Of a stretch of DNA of 64,000 nt, positions 33,750 to 42,041 are shown piece by piece. The position numbers and the translations under genes were made by a program. The notes below the pieces were generated by a model. The model was not told the DNA's origin, made no database searches, and worked only from the letters and a program-made list of their open reading frames with translations. Every line of letters begins with the position of its first letter. Position 1 is the first letter of the stretch. Where the stretch lies: the NCBI GenBank assembly GCA_048201935.1, contig DBFBGR010000011.1:205184-269183 (forward strand), written 5' to 3'. The stretch comes from MGBC124762 sp048201935 (GTDB lineage Bacteria > Bacillota > Clostridia > Oscillospirales > Oscillospiraceae).

Positions 33750-34553
33750 TTAGGGCCGCAGGCCCATGCCGCCCTCCAGGGTGAGGGTCTCGCCGGTGAG
33801 GTACTTGAAGTCGGGGTGGGCCAGTTGGACGCAGACCCGGCCGATCTCCAGCTCGGGATCGCCGTAGTGGCCCATGGGGGGCATCTTCACGTTGGCCTTG
33901 AAGGCGTCGGGATAGGCCTTCTCAAAGCCCTCGAGCTGGGCGGTCCAGGCGATGGGGCAGACCACGTTGACGTTGATGCCGTCAGGGCCCCACTCGGTGG
34001 CGGCCACACGGGTCAGGCCGCGGATGCCCTCCTTGGCGGCGGCGTAGGAGCACTGGCCGAAGTTGCCAAAGAGCCCCGCGCCGCTGGCGAAGTTGATGAC
34101 GCTGCCCTTGGACTCCTTCAGGTGGGGATAGCAGGCCTTCATATAGTAGAAGGCGGCGTAGAGCCCGGAGTAGACGGCCAGGTCGAAGTTCTCGGTGGTA
34201 TGCTGGGCCAGGGGCACGCCGGAGGCGCTGGCCTGGGCGTTGTTGATGAGCACGTCGATACGGCCAAAGGCCTTGATGGTCTCGTCGATGACGTGCTGGA
34301 CGACAGCTTCGTTGTCGCTGCCGGCGGACACGTCGGCCTGGACGGGGAGGACCTTCACGCCGTAGAGCCGCTCCAGCTCCTCCTTGGCGTCCTCCAGCTT
34401 CTTCACGTTGCGCCCGGTGATGACCAGGTTCGCGCCCTCCTTGGCGTAGGCGGTGGCGATGCCGTAGCCGATGGAGCCGCAGCTCTTGCCGTCGGAAAGG
34501 ACCGCCCGGCCCGCGCCGGTGATGATGGCTACCTTACCAGTCAGAAAACCCAT
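33750..34553 (-). CDS. Short-chain dehydrogenase/reductase (SDR)
   Basis: 267 residues. Rossmann fold with VAIITGAGRAV at the N-terminus; the glycine-rich loop is enlarged (TGAG, about 10 extra residues, then GSIGYGIA) compared with the classical TGxxxGIG. NNA motif (LINNAQAS), catalytic Tyr/Lys in SYAAAKEG. NAD(P)-dependent oxidation or reduction of a hydroxyl/keto substrate; identity unknown. The nearby nfnAB and iron alcohol dehydrogenase genes suggest a role in fermentation redox, but this is only positional. Confidence 0.87.
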   Translation of the reverse strand: MGFLTGKVAIITGAGRAVLSDGKSCGSIGYGIATAYAKEGANLVITGRNVKKLEDAKEELERLYGVKVLPVQADVSAGSDNEAVVQHVIDETIKAFGRIDVLINNAQASASGVPLAQHTTENFDLAVYSGLYAAFYYMKACYPHLKESKGSVINFASGAGLFGNFGQCSYAAAKEGIRGLTRVAATEWGPDGINVNVVCPIAWTAQLEGFEKAYPDAFKANVKMPPMGHYGDPELEIGRVCVQLAHPDFKYLTGETLTLEGGMGLRP

Positions 34554-34613
34554 GTTGATGCACTCCTTTTCACATGTTTTACTTGGCGGCGCGTCAGGGA
34601 TGCCGCGCCCTAC

Positions 34614-36029
34614 TCATTTACTTTGAAGATATTCGTCGATGGCCTTGGCGGCCACCTTGCCCGCGCCCATAGCGGAGATGACGGTGGCGGCCCCGGTGAC
34701 GGCGTCGCCGCCGGCGTAAACGCCCTCCTTGGTGGTGGCCCCGGTCTCCTCGGTGACGATGATGCCGCCATGCTTGTTGACCTCCAGGCCCTCGGTGGTG
34801 GACTTGATGAGGGGGTTGGGCGAGGTGCCGATGGACATGATGACGGTGTCCACCTCGATGTCGAACTCGCTGCCCTCGATGGGCACCGGGCGGCGGCGGC
34901 CCCGCTCGTCGGGCTCGCCCAGCTCCATCTTGATGCAGCGCATGCCGGTGACGAAGCCGTTTTTGGGGTCGCGCTTGTCGTCGGGATTGTTGTAGCCCAG
35001 GATCTCCACCGGGTTGTGGAGGAGCTTGAACTCAATACCCTCCTCCATGGCGTGCTCCACCTCCTCGGCCCGGGCGGGGAGCTCTTCAAGAGACCGGCGG
35101 TAGACGATGTAGACCTTCTCGGCCCCCAGCCGCAAAGCGGTGCGGGCCGCGTCCATGGCCACGTTGCCGCCGCCCACGACGGCCACCTTGCCGCCCTTCA
35201 TGATGGGGGTGACCGGGTCTTCCTCGTAGGACTTCATCAGGTTGGAGCGGGTCAAAAACTCGTTGGCGGAGTAAACGCCCTTCAGGCTCTCGCCGGGGAT
35301 GCCCATGAAGTTGGGAAGGCCCGCGCCCGAACCCACGAACACGGCCTCATAGCCCATGCCAAAGAGCTTGTCGATGGTCAGGGTCTTGCCGATGACCATG
35401 TTGGTCTCCATGTCCACCCCCATGGCGGTGAGGTTGTCCACCTCTTTTTGGACGATGGACTTGGGCAGACGAAACTCGGGGATACCGTAGACCAGCACGC
35501 CGCCGGCGGTGTGCAGGGCCTCGAAGACGGTGACCTGGTAGCCCTTCTTGGCCAGGTCGCCCGCACAGGTCAGGCCGCTGGGGCCGGAGCCCACCACGGC
35601 CACCTTGTGACCGTTGGAGGGGACCTTTTCTGGGGCCTGGTCGGCGTGGGCGTTGTGCCAGTCGGCCACGAACCGCTCCAGGCGGCCAATGCCCACCGGC
35701 TCTCCCTTGATGCCCCGGACGCATTTGCTCTCGCACTGGGTCTCCTGGGGGCACACCCGGCCGCAGACGGCGGGCAGAGAGGAACTCTGCTGGATGACCT
35801 GGTAGGCGCCTTCGAAGTCGCCCTCCTGGATCTTCTTGATGAAGTCGGGGATGTGGATGTTCACCGGGCAGCCGCTCACGCAGGGCATATTCTTGCAGCT
35901 CAGGCAGCGAAGGGCCTCCTGGATGGCGGTCTCCTCGCTGTAGCCCAGAGCTACCTCGTCAAAGTTGTGGGCACGGACCTTGGGGTCCTGGGTGGGCATG
36001 GGATTCTTTTTGGGATCCATGTTAGCCAT
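34614..36029 (-). CDS. nfnB: NfnB-type FAD/4Fe-4S NADPH oxidoreductase (glutamate synthase small-subunit family)
   Basis: 471 residues. The N-terminal double [4Fe-4S] domain (CLSCKNMPCVSGCPVNIHIP, CGRVCPQETQCESKC) is followed by an FAD site VAVVGSGPSGLTCAGDLAKK and an NADP site VAVVGGGNVAMDAARTALR. Such proteins are annotated GltA/GltD-like, but the partner 2 nt upstream is a FAD/[2Fe-2S] ferredoxin-NADP reductase-like subunit. The pair is therefore best read as NfnAB, which couples NADPH, NADH and ferredoxin by electron bifurcation. No glutamate synthase large subunit is present. Confidence 0.9.
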   Translation of the reverse strand: MANMDPKKNPMPTQDPKVRAHNFDEVALGYSEETAIQEALRCLSCKNMPCVSGCPVNIHIPDFIKKIQEGDFEGAYQVIQQSSSLPAVCGRVCPQETQCESKCVRGIKGEPVGIGRLERFVADWHNAHADQAPEKVPSNGHKVAVVGSGPSGLTCAGDLAKKGYQVTVFEALHTAGGVLVYGIPEFRLPKSIVQKEVDNLTAMGVDMETNMVIGKTLTIDKLFGMGYEAVFVGSGAGLPNFMGIPGESLKGVYSANEFLTRSNLMKSYEEDPVTPIMKGGKVAVVGGGNVAMDAARTALRLGAEKVYIVYRRSLEELPARAEEVEHAMEEGIEFKLLHNPVEILGYNNPDDKRDPKNGFVTGMRCIKMELGEPDERGRRRPVPIEGSEFDIEVDTVIMSIGTSPNPLIKSTTEGLEVNKHGGIIVTEETGATTKEGVYAGGDAVTGAATVISAMGAGKVAAKAIDEYLQSK

Positions 36030-36031
36030 TG

Positions 36032-36886
36032 TTATCGCCCCTCCTTCTTGAACAGGTTGCAGGTCTCTTCGTAGGCGTGGCGCTCGAAGTCCCGGTACAT
36101 AGCGCCCCGGCTCATGGCCTCGTCAAAGTCCACCTCGTAGCCGTTGAAGTCGGGCCCGTCCACGCAGGCGAACTTGGTGACGGCCTTGCCGTCTTGATGT
36201 AGGGTGAGCCGGCAGCCGCCGCACATGCCGGTGCCGTCGATCATGATGGGGTTCATGCTCACCATGCAGGGGATGCCGGTGGGCCGGGTGGCCTCCACCA
36301 CGAACTTCATCATGATGAGGGGCCCGATGGCGATGACCTCGTCGAAGGTCTCGCCGTTTGCGAACATCTCGTTGAGGGGCACGCACACGTTGCCCTGGCG
36401 GCCATAGGAGCCGTCGTCGGTCATGACGTGGAGCGTTTCAGAGCAGGCCTTGAACTCGTTTTCCAAAATCAGCAGGTCCTTGGAGCGAAAGCCGATGATG
36501 CTGGTGACCTGGCAGCCCTGGTCGTGGAGCTTCTGGGCCACAGGCAGGGCGATGGCGCAGCCTACGCCGCCGCCCACCACGCAGACCTTCTTGAGCCCTT
36601 CGGTGTGGGTGGCCACGCCCAGAGGGCCCACGAAGTCCTGGAGGCTGTCGCCCTCGTTCAGGTGGTTGAGCCGCTCGGTGGTGGCGCCCACGATCTGGAA
36701 AATGATGCTGACGGTGCCCTTTTCCCGGTCGTAGCCCGCCACGGTCAGGGGGATACGCTCGCCCTTTTCGTCCACACGCAGGATAATGAACTGGCCAGGC
36801 TGGGCCTTGGCGGCCACAAAGGGCGCCTCGATGTCCATCTTGGTGACGGTGGGGTTGAGCACTTCTTTTTTGACGATCTTGTACAT
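36032..36886 (-). CDS. nfnA: NfnA-type ferredoxin-NADP+ reductase subunit
   Basis: 284 residues from ATG 36886 (MYKIVKKEVLNPTV), AAAGGAG upstream. FNR-like FAD domain (PGQFIILRVDEKGERIPLTV), NAD domain (VCVVGGGVGCAIALPVAQKL) and a C-terminal [2Fe-2S] motif GTGMCGGCRLTL...FACVDGP. Same architecture as the small subunit of NADH-dependent reduced ferredoxin:NADP+ oxidoreductase. Stop and nfnB start are 2 nt apart. Confidence 0.9.
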   Translation of the reverse strand: MYKIVKKEVLNPTVTKMDIEAPFVAAKAQPGQFIILRVDEKGERIPLTVAGYDREKGTVSIIFQIVGATTERLNHLNEGDSLQDFVGPLGVATHTEGLKKVCVVGGGVGCAIALPVAQKLHDQGCQVTSIIGFRSKDLLILENEFKACSETLHVMTDDGSYGRQGNVCVPLNEMFANGETFDEVIAIGPLIMMKFVVEATRPTGIPCMVSMNPIMIDGTGMCGGCRLTLHQDGKAVTKFACVDGPDFNGYEVDFDEAMSRGAMYRDFERHAYEETCNLFKKEGR

Positions 36887-36942
36887 TTCACCCTCTCCTT
36901 TCGGAATCACGATACCATAATAAAAATATTGACCAAAGAAAA

Positions 36943-36970
36943 AGTATACTAGTCCTGTCAAAAAAGTCAA
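36943..36970 (-). promoter_or_regulatory. Sigma-A promoter of nfnAB
   Basis: Minus strand: TTGACT (36970-36965), 16-bp spacer, TATACT (36948-36943), in a very AT-rich stretch. Confidence 0.7.
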
Positions 36971-36989
36971 GAGGAAAAACTTTTAACGG

Positions 36990-37025
36990 GGAAAAAGCGG
37001 CTGTCGTTGCCGGCAGCCGCTTTCT
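36990..37025 (-). terminator. Terminator of the iron alcohol dehydrogenase gene
   Basis: Minus strand: AAAGCGGCTGCCGG...CAGCCGCTTTTT, strong stem followed by a T-run. Confidence 0.9.
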
Positions 37026-37041
37026 GTTTGGATGTAACGTC

Positions 37042-38259
37042 TTAGAAGTCCACTTCCGTGTCGTAGTAGCAGCACTTGAGGAGCTTCTCCATCTCCTCCA
37101 CGCTGGGCTGGCGGGGGTTGGAGCCGGTACAGGCGTCGCCAAGGGCATTGACGGCGATGTCGTGGAGCCGCTCCAGAAACACGTTCTCAGGGACGAAGCC
37201 CTGGTCGGTGGGATAGCTGTCGGGGCCGTAGTTCTTGATGCAGTGGGGGATGTTCAACGCGTCGTTCATGCCCCGGAGGTAGTCGATGAGCAGGCGGACC
37301 TTTTCATCGTCATTGGCGCCGCCCAGGCCCATCTCGTCGGCGATGACGCCGTAGCGCTTTTTGGCGGTGGGATCCTTGGCATTGAAGGCGATGACCTTGG
37401 GCAAGTACATGGCGTTGGCCGCACCATGGATGATGTGGGCGCCGTAGTCGGCGAAGGCGGCGCCAGTCTTGTGGGCCATGGAGTGGACGATGCCCAGCAG
37501 GGCGTTGGAGAAGGCCATGCCGGCCAGACACTGGGCGTTGTGCATACTGTCCCGCTTGGCCATGTCGCCGTTGTAGCTGTCCACCAAATCCTTCTGGATC
37601 ATGCGGATGGCGAAGATGGCCAGGGGATCGGTATAGTCGCAGTTGGCGGTGGAGACATAGGCCTCCACGGCGTGGGTCATGGCGTCCATACCGGTGTGGG
37701 CCACCAGCTTCTGGGGCATGGTCTCGGCCAGGTCGGGGTCCACGATAGCCACGTCGGGGGTGATCTCAAAGTCGGCGATGGGGTACTTGATGCCCTTTTG
37801 GTAATCGGTGATGATGGAGAAGGCGGTGACCTCGGTGGCGGTGCCGGAGGTGGAGGAGATGGCGCAGAAATGGGCCTTCTTGCGGAGCTTGGGCAGGCCG
37901 AAGACCTTGCACATATCCTCGAAGGTGACCTCGGGGTACTCGTACTTGATCCACATGGCCTTGGCCGCGTCGATGGGGGAGCCGCCGCCCATGGCGATGA
38001 TCCAGTCGGGCTGGAACTGGAGCATCTTTTCCGCGCCCTTCATCACGGTCTCTACGGAGGGGTCTGGCTCGATGTTCTCAATGAGGTCTACCTCCATCCC
38101 GGCCTCCTTCAGGTAGCCGATGGCCTTGTCCAAAAAGCCGAAGCGCTTCATGGAGCCGCCGCCTACGCAGATGATAGCTCGCTTGCCCTCAAAGGTCTTC
38201 AGGGCTTCCAGAGCACCCTTGCCGTGGTAGAGGTCCCGGGGAAGAGTAAAACGTGCCAT
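37042..38259 (-). CDS. Iron-containing alcohol dehydrogenase
   Basis: 405 residues. Group III ADH fold: NAD-binding GGGSPIDAAKAMW, metal-site HTGMDAMTHAVEAYVS and GIVHSMAHKTGAAF with the downstream HIIHGAANA. Relatives include 1,3-propanediol and butanol dehydrogenases; aldehyde + NAD(P)H to alcohol is the likely reaction, substrate uncertain. AAAGGAGG 8-9 nt upstream of ATG. The adjacent upstream gene encodes a LysR regulator reading in the same direction. Confidence 0.93.
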   Translation of the reverse strand: MARFTLPRDLYHGKGALEALKTFEGKRAIICVGGGSMKRFGFLDKAIGYLKEAGMEVDLIENIEPDPSVETVMKGAEKMLQFQPDWIIAMGGGSPIDAAKAMWIKYEYPEVTFEDMCKVFGLPKLRKKAHFCAISSTSGTATEVTAFSIITDYQKGIKYPIADFEITPDVAIVDPDLAETMPQKLVAHTGMDAMTHAVEAYVSTANCDYTDPLAIFAIRMIQKDLVDSYNGDMAKRDSMHNAQCLAGMAFSNALLGIVHSMAHKTGAAFADYGAHIIHGAANAMYLPKVIAFNAKDPTAKKRYGVIADEMGLGGANDDEKVRLLIDYLRGMNDALNIPHCIKNYGPDSYPTDQGFVPENVFLERLHDIAVNALGDACTGSNPRQPSVEEMEKLLKCCYYDTEVDF

Positions 38260-38290
38260 GATGAATTCCTCCTTTTTTGTTGTCGGACCC

Positions 38291-38319
38291 GTTTTACCAC
38301 ACTTCCAGGAGAAAGTAAA
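38291..38319 (-). promoter_or_regulatory. Possible sigma-A promoter of the alcohol dehydrogenase gene
   Basis: Minus strand: TTTACT (38319-38314), 17-bp spacer, TAAAAC (38296-38291). Weak match on its own; the inverted repeat immediately upstream strengthens it. Confidence 0.45.
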
Positions 38320-38331
38320 ATTCCTTTTTTG

Positions 38332-38355
38332 TCAAATCTGTCTTGCGTGATTTGA
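38332..38355. promoter_or_regulatory. Inverted repeat, candidate LysR-type operator
   Basis: TCAAATC, 10 bp, GATTTGA: perfect 7-bp arms just upstream of the alcohol dehydrogenase promoter and just downstream of the LysR gene terminator. LysR proteins bind interrupted dyads of this kind. Confidence 0.5.
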
Positions 38356-38375
38356 TAAGTCTGCCCGGATAAAAG

Positions 38376-38404
38376 ATCCCCGGCCCTGTCAGGGCCGGGG
38401 ATCG
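38376..38404 (-). terminator. Terminator overlapping the LysR stop codon
   Basis: GATCCCCGGCCCTG / CAGGGCCGGGGATC, nearly perfect 14-bp arms; minus-strand T-run CTTTTAT follows. The LysR stop (38389-38391) sits at the hairpin tip. Confidence 0.9.
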
Positions 38405-39345
38405 TCGGCGGGGGAGAAAGGATCCAGAATGCGCTCTTTGGAGCGAAAGAGTTCTCGGACAAAGCGCTGGTCCAGATCGGTGAGGTGGTAGTCCTGGCTG
38501 TGGATGAGCACATCGCAGTAGACCCTCCCGGTGTCGATGCAGGTCTTTTGCACCAGGCCGTAGCGCTCCAGCAGCCTTTCCGGCACGGCGGAGACCCACA
38601 TGAAGGTGCTGGTGTTTTCCGACAAAAGCTCGAACTGGCTGGAGCGCTCAAAGACGTAGATGCGCTTGTCGATATCCCCCGGTAATTCCTGCTGTCGGAC
38701 GGTGGATAGGGACAAAAAGGGGACAAAGGGGTCGGCGTGGGCGATCTCGGTGTAGGGCTTGAGATCGTCGTAGCAGAGGTCGTTTCGGCTTGCCAGAGGG
38801 TGGTCTTTGGACAGCAGCAGCACATAGCGAAACTGGGTCACCAGGTCGTGGGTCAGGCCCTTTTCCTCCAACAGGTCCCGGAAATACCGCTCAAAATTCT
38901 CCGCGTAACGGATGATGCCCAGGCGGTAGTCGGCCTCCACGATATTCTTGATGGCCCGCATGGCGTTGGTCTCTTTGTAGAAAAGTTCGGCGGGGACATT
39001 GGGGTCGATGGAGCGGGAGAAGCGAACAAAGGCATCGGAGATGTAGCTGGCCCGGGGTACGGAGATGGAAAAGCGCTGACGGGCTGGGGCGTTTTTGCGG
39101 TAGAGGTCCTCCACCTCGTCGATCTGGGCGAGGATACGGTTGGCGTAGCGGAGGAACTCCTCCCCCTCGGGGGTGGGCACCATACCCCGGGGCACCCGCT
39201 TGAAGATGGTGATGCCCAGAGACTGCTCCAGCTCCTTGACCGCCCGGCTCAGGTTGGGCTGGCCAATGTAGAGGTTCTCTGAGGCTTTGCGAAGAGAGCC
39301 CGTTCGGGCCACCTCCGCGGCGTATTTCAAATGCAGGATGTTCAA
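38389..39345 (-). CDS. LysR-family transcriptional regulator
   Basis: 318 residues from TTG 39345, giving MNILHLKYAAEVARTGSLRK; GGAGG lies 8 nt upstream. A GTG at 39354 would add three residues but overlaps the ribosome-binding site. N-terminal winged helix (SLRKASENLYIGQPNLSRAVK) and an effector domain with the usual periplasmic-binding fold. Likely acts on the downstream alcohol dehydrogenase gene through the dyad at 38332-38355; inference. Confidence 0.9.
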   Translation of the reverse strand: MNILHLKYAAEVARTGSLRKASENLYIGQPNLSRAVKELEQSLGITIFKRVPRGMVPTPEGEEFLRYANRILAQIDEVEDLYRKNAPARQRFSISVPRASYISDAFVRFSRSIDPNVPAELFYKETNAMRAIKNIVEADYRLGIIRYAENFERYFRDLLEEKGLTHDLVTQFRYVLLLSKDHPLASRNDLCYDDLKPYTEIAHADPFVPFLSLSTVRQQELPGDIDKRIYVFERSSQFELLSENTSTFMWVSAVPERLLERYGLVQKTCIDTGRVYCDVLIHSQDYHLTDLDQRFVRELFRSKERILDPFSPADDPRP

Positions 39346-39405
39346 GGGGGCCACCTCCGCTCAAATGGGGTCAAAAAGGGGCTCAGGCAAAACGCCCGGT
39401 GGGGT

Positions 39406-40779
39406 TTACAGGGTGATCCACCCCAGCACGTTGGCGATGGAGCTGACCAGGATGAGCACCAGGCACACAGGGGCCAGGTACTTCATGCAAAGGCGGTACA
39501 GCCGCTTGCGGCGAAAGCGCGAGGAGAGCTCCACCTCGGCCTCCAGCTTGGAAAAGCCCACCACCCGGACCACCAAAAAGCATGTGGCCAGCGCGCCCAG
39601 GGGCAGCATGATGGAGTTGGTGATGAAGTCAAAAAAGTCCAAAAACTGCATGCCCAGCAGTTTGAACTCTCCCCATACGCCGTAGCCCAGCGCGGAGCAG
39701 GAGCCCAGCGCCAGGGTCACCACGCCCATCAACAAGCAGGCCTTGGGGCGGCTCAGATGGAGTTCGTCCTCCCAGGTGGAGACGCTGGTCTCCATCAGGG
39801 AGATGGCGCTTGTCAGGGCGGCGAAGAGGAACATGAGGAAGAAGGCCACGCCCACCACGGGGCCAATGCCCATGCTGGCGAAGATCTTGGGCAGGGTGAT
39901 GAAGGTGAGGGAGGGCCCGGCCTGGAGGGCGTCCACATTTCCGCCGGAGAAGGAGAAGACGGCGGGAATGATCATCAGCCCCGCCAGCAGCGCCACGCCG
40001 GTGTCGAACAGCTCCACCTGGGCGGTGCTCTTTTCGATGTCCACGTCCTTGTCGATGTAGGAGCCGTAGGTGTAGAGGATGCCCATGGCGATGGACAAGG
40101 AGTAGAACATCTGCCCCATGGCGGCGATGACCGTCATAAAGGAGAAGTCTTCCCAGTGGGGGATGAGGAAGTATTTGACCCCCTCCCAGGCCCCGGGCTG
40201 GAGGACGCAGTAGACCGTCACCGCCACCGCCAGCAAAATGAGCACGGGCATCATCACCTTGCTCACCCGCTCCACGCCGCTTTTGACCCCGGCCAGAATG
40301 ACCAGAAAGACCATGGCGGTGAAGAGGATGAACCAGAACTCCACGCCGCCCGAGGCGGTGATGAAGCCGTCAAAGAAGCCGTCCCCGGCCAGGGCCTGGG
40401 CGCTGCCCCGGAGGTACTCAAAGAGGTACTTGAGCACCCAGCCGCCGATGACGCAGTAGTAGGGCACGATGAGCATGGGAGCCAGGGCGTTGACCCAGCC
40501 GCCGAAGTGGAAGGGCAGGGCCTTGCCAAAGGCGTGGAAGGCCCCAACGGGGCTTTTCTTGGTCATGCGGCCCAGAGCGGTCTCGGATACGATGAGGGCG
40601 TAGCCGAAGGTGAGCATCAAGACCAGATAGGTCAGCAGAAACATGCCGCCGCCGTACTTGGCAGCCAGGTAGGGAAAGCGCCAAATGTTGCCCAGCCCCA
40701 CCGCCGAGCCCGCCACCGCCAGCACATAGCCTACCCGGCCGGAAAAGCTGCTGCGGGGGCCTAGGGGCGTCTTCTTCAT
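39406..40779 (-). CDS. Sodium-dependent neurotransmitter:sodium symporter (NSS) family transporter
   Basis: 457 residues from ATG 40779 (MKKTPLGPRSSFSGRVGYV), with GGAGG 8 nt upstream. LeuT fold with about 12 helices; helix 1 carries AVAGSAVGLGNIWRFPYLAA, the sodium- and substrate-binding unwound segment. Bacterial members import amino acids with Na+. Substrate not predictable here. It follows serA after a strong terminator and is a separate unit. Confidence 0.92.
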   Translation of the reverse strand: MKKTPLGPRSSFSGRVGYVLAVAGSAVGLGNIWRFPYLAAKYGGGMFLLTYLVLMLTFGYALIVSETALGRMTKKSPVGAFHAFGKALPFHFGGWVNALAPMLIVPYYCVIGGWVLKYLFEYLRGSAQALAGDGFFDGFITASGGVEFWFILFTAMVFLVILAGVKSGVERVSKVMMPVLILLAVAVTVYCVLQPGAWEGVKYFLIPHWEDFSFMTVIAAMGQMFYSLSIAMGILYTYGSYIDKDVDIEKSTAQVELFDTGVALLAGLMIIPAVFSFSGGNVDALQAGPSLTFITLPKIFASMGIGPVVGVAFFLMFLFAALTSAISLMETSVSTWEDELHLSRPKACLLMGVVTLALGSCSALGYGVWGEFKLLGMQFLDFFDFITNSIMLPLGALATCFLVVRVVGFSKLEAEVELSSRFRRKRLYRLCMKYLAPVCLVLILVSSIANVLGWITL

Positions 40780-40807
40780 TCCAAGCTCCTCCATTCTCTC
40801 TTTGGTG

Positions 40808-40850
40808 TAAAAAAGCGGCGCGGTATGCTTGCAGCATATCGCGCCGCTGG
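40808..40850 (-). terminator. Terminator of the serCA operon
   Basis: Minus strand: AGCGGCGCGATATGC / GCATACCGCGCCGCT stem, loop TGCAA, followed by TTTTTT. Confidence 0.92.
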
Positions 40851-40863
40851 CTCTCGCCGCTTT

Positions 40864-42036
40864 TCAGCGCTCCAGCAGACGAATGCGCTGAACGCCGGGG
40901 ACGGTGCGCAGGTGGTCCACCACCGCCGGGGCGGGCACGCCGTTCACGTCCACCAGGGTGTAGGCGTAGTCGCCCTTGGACTTGTTGGTCATGTTCTCCA
41001 CGTTCATGCCCTCGGCGCTGAGGGCCGAGGTAACGCCGGCCAGCACGCCGGGGCTGTTGCGGTGGTGGATGCAAAGCCGTGCGGTGCCCGTCCAGGGCAT
41101 GGTGCAGGCGGGGAGGTTTACCGCGTTGACAATGTTGCCGTTTTCCAGGTAGTCCCGGAGCTGCCGGGCGGCCATCACCGCGCAGTTGTCCTCGCTCTCG
41201 GGGGTGGAGGCCCCCAGGTGGGGCAGGGCGGCCACATGGGGCGCGGCCACCAGCTTGTTGTTGGGGAAGTCGGTGGCGTAGGCGGCCACCTTGCCGCTCT
41301 CCAGGGCGGCGATGAGGTCGTCGTCCTTTACCAGGGTGCCCCGGGCCAGGTTGATGATGCGCACGCCGTCCTTCATTTTTTCAATGGCGGCGGCGTTGAT
41401 CATGCCCTTGGTGGTATCCACGGCGGGGACGTGGAGGGTGATGTAGTCGCAGTTTTGGTAGAGCACGTCGATGTCCTTGACCACGTGGACGTGCCGGTCC
41501 AGCCGCAAAGCCGCGTCCACCGACAGATAGGGGTCGTAGCCATACACGTCCATGCCCATATTGAGGCCGATGTTGGCCACCAGCGCGCCGATAGCCCCCA
41601 GGCCAACCACGCCCAGGGTCTTGCGGTAGAGCTCGGGTCCGGCGAAGGCGGACTTGCCCTTCTCCACCACGTCGGCCACCTCCACGCCGGCGGTGTTGGC
41701 CTGGTCCTTTACCCACGCCGCACCGCCCAGCACGTCCCGGGAGGTGAGCAGCAGCGCGCACAGCACCAGCTCCTTGACGGCGTTGGCGTTGGCGCCGGGG
41801 GTATTGAAGACCACGATGCCCGCCTCGGAGCAGCGGTCGATGGGGATGTTGTTGGTGCCCGCGCCCGCCCGGGCGATGGCCAGCAGGCTCTCGGGCAGCT
41901 CGCCCTCGTGCATGTCGGCGGAGCGGACCAGGATGCCGGTGGGATCGGCGCAGTCACCGCTGACGGCGTACTTGCCGGGGTCCAGCTCGTCCAGGCCGAT
42001 CTTGGCGATCTTGTTCAGGGTCTTGATCTGATACAT
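40864..42036 (-). CDS. serA: D-3-phosphoglycerate dehydrogenase
   Basis: 390 residues from ATG 42036 (MYQIKTLNKIAKIGL), AAGGAG 10 nt upstream inside the end of serC. Substrate domain, NAD-binding Rossmann domain (LGVVGLGAIGALVANIGL), catalytic Arg in INLARGTL and His in LPHLGAST, and a C-terminal ACT domain (NSPGVLAGVTSALSAEGMNV). First step of serine synthesis: 3-phosphoglycerate to 3-phosphohydroxypyruvate. Operon with serC, 5 nt apart. Confidence 0.95.
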   Translation of the reverse strand: MYQIKTLNKIAKIGLDELDPGKYAVSGDCADPTGILVRSADMHEGELPESLLAIARAGAGTNNIPIDRCSEAGIVVFNTPGANANAVKELVLCALLLTSRDVLGGAAWVKDQANTAGVEVADVVEKGKSAFAGPELYRKTLGVVGLGAIGALVANIGLNMGMDVYGYDPYLSVDAALRLDRHVHVVKDIDVLYQNCDYITLHVPAVDTTKGMINAAAIEKMKDGVRIINLARGTLVKDDDLIAALESGKVAAYATDFPNNKLVAAPHVAALPHLGASTPESEDNCAVMAARQLRDYLENGNIVNAVNLPACTMPWTGTARLCIHHRNSPGVLAGVTSALSAEGMNVENMTNKSKGDYAYTLVDVNGVPAPAVVDHLRTVPGVQRIRLLER

Positions 42037-42041
42037 ATCTC

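Noticed and set aside
34614..36029. Glutamate synthase small subunit as a functional call
   Set aside because: The sequence family fits, but no large subunit is present and the gene is coupled to an NfnA-type reductase, so NfnB is the better reading.
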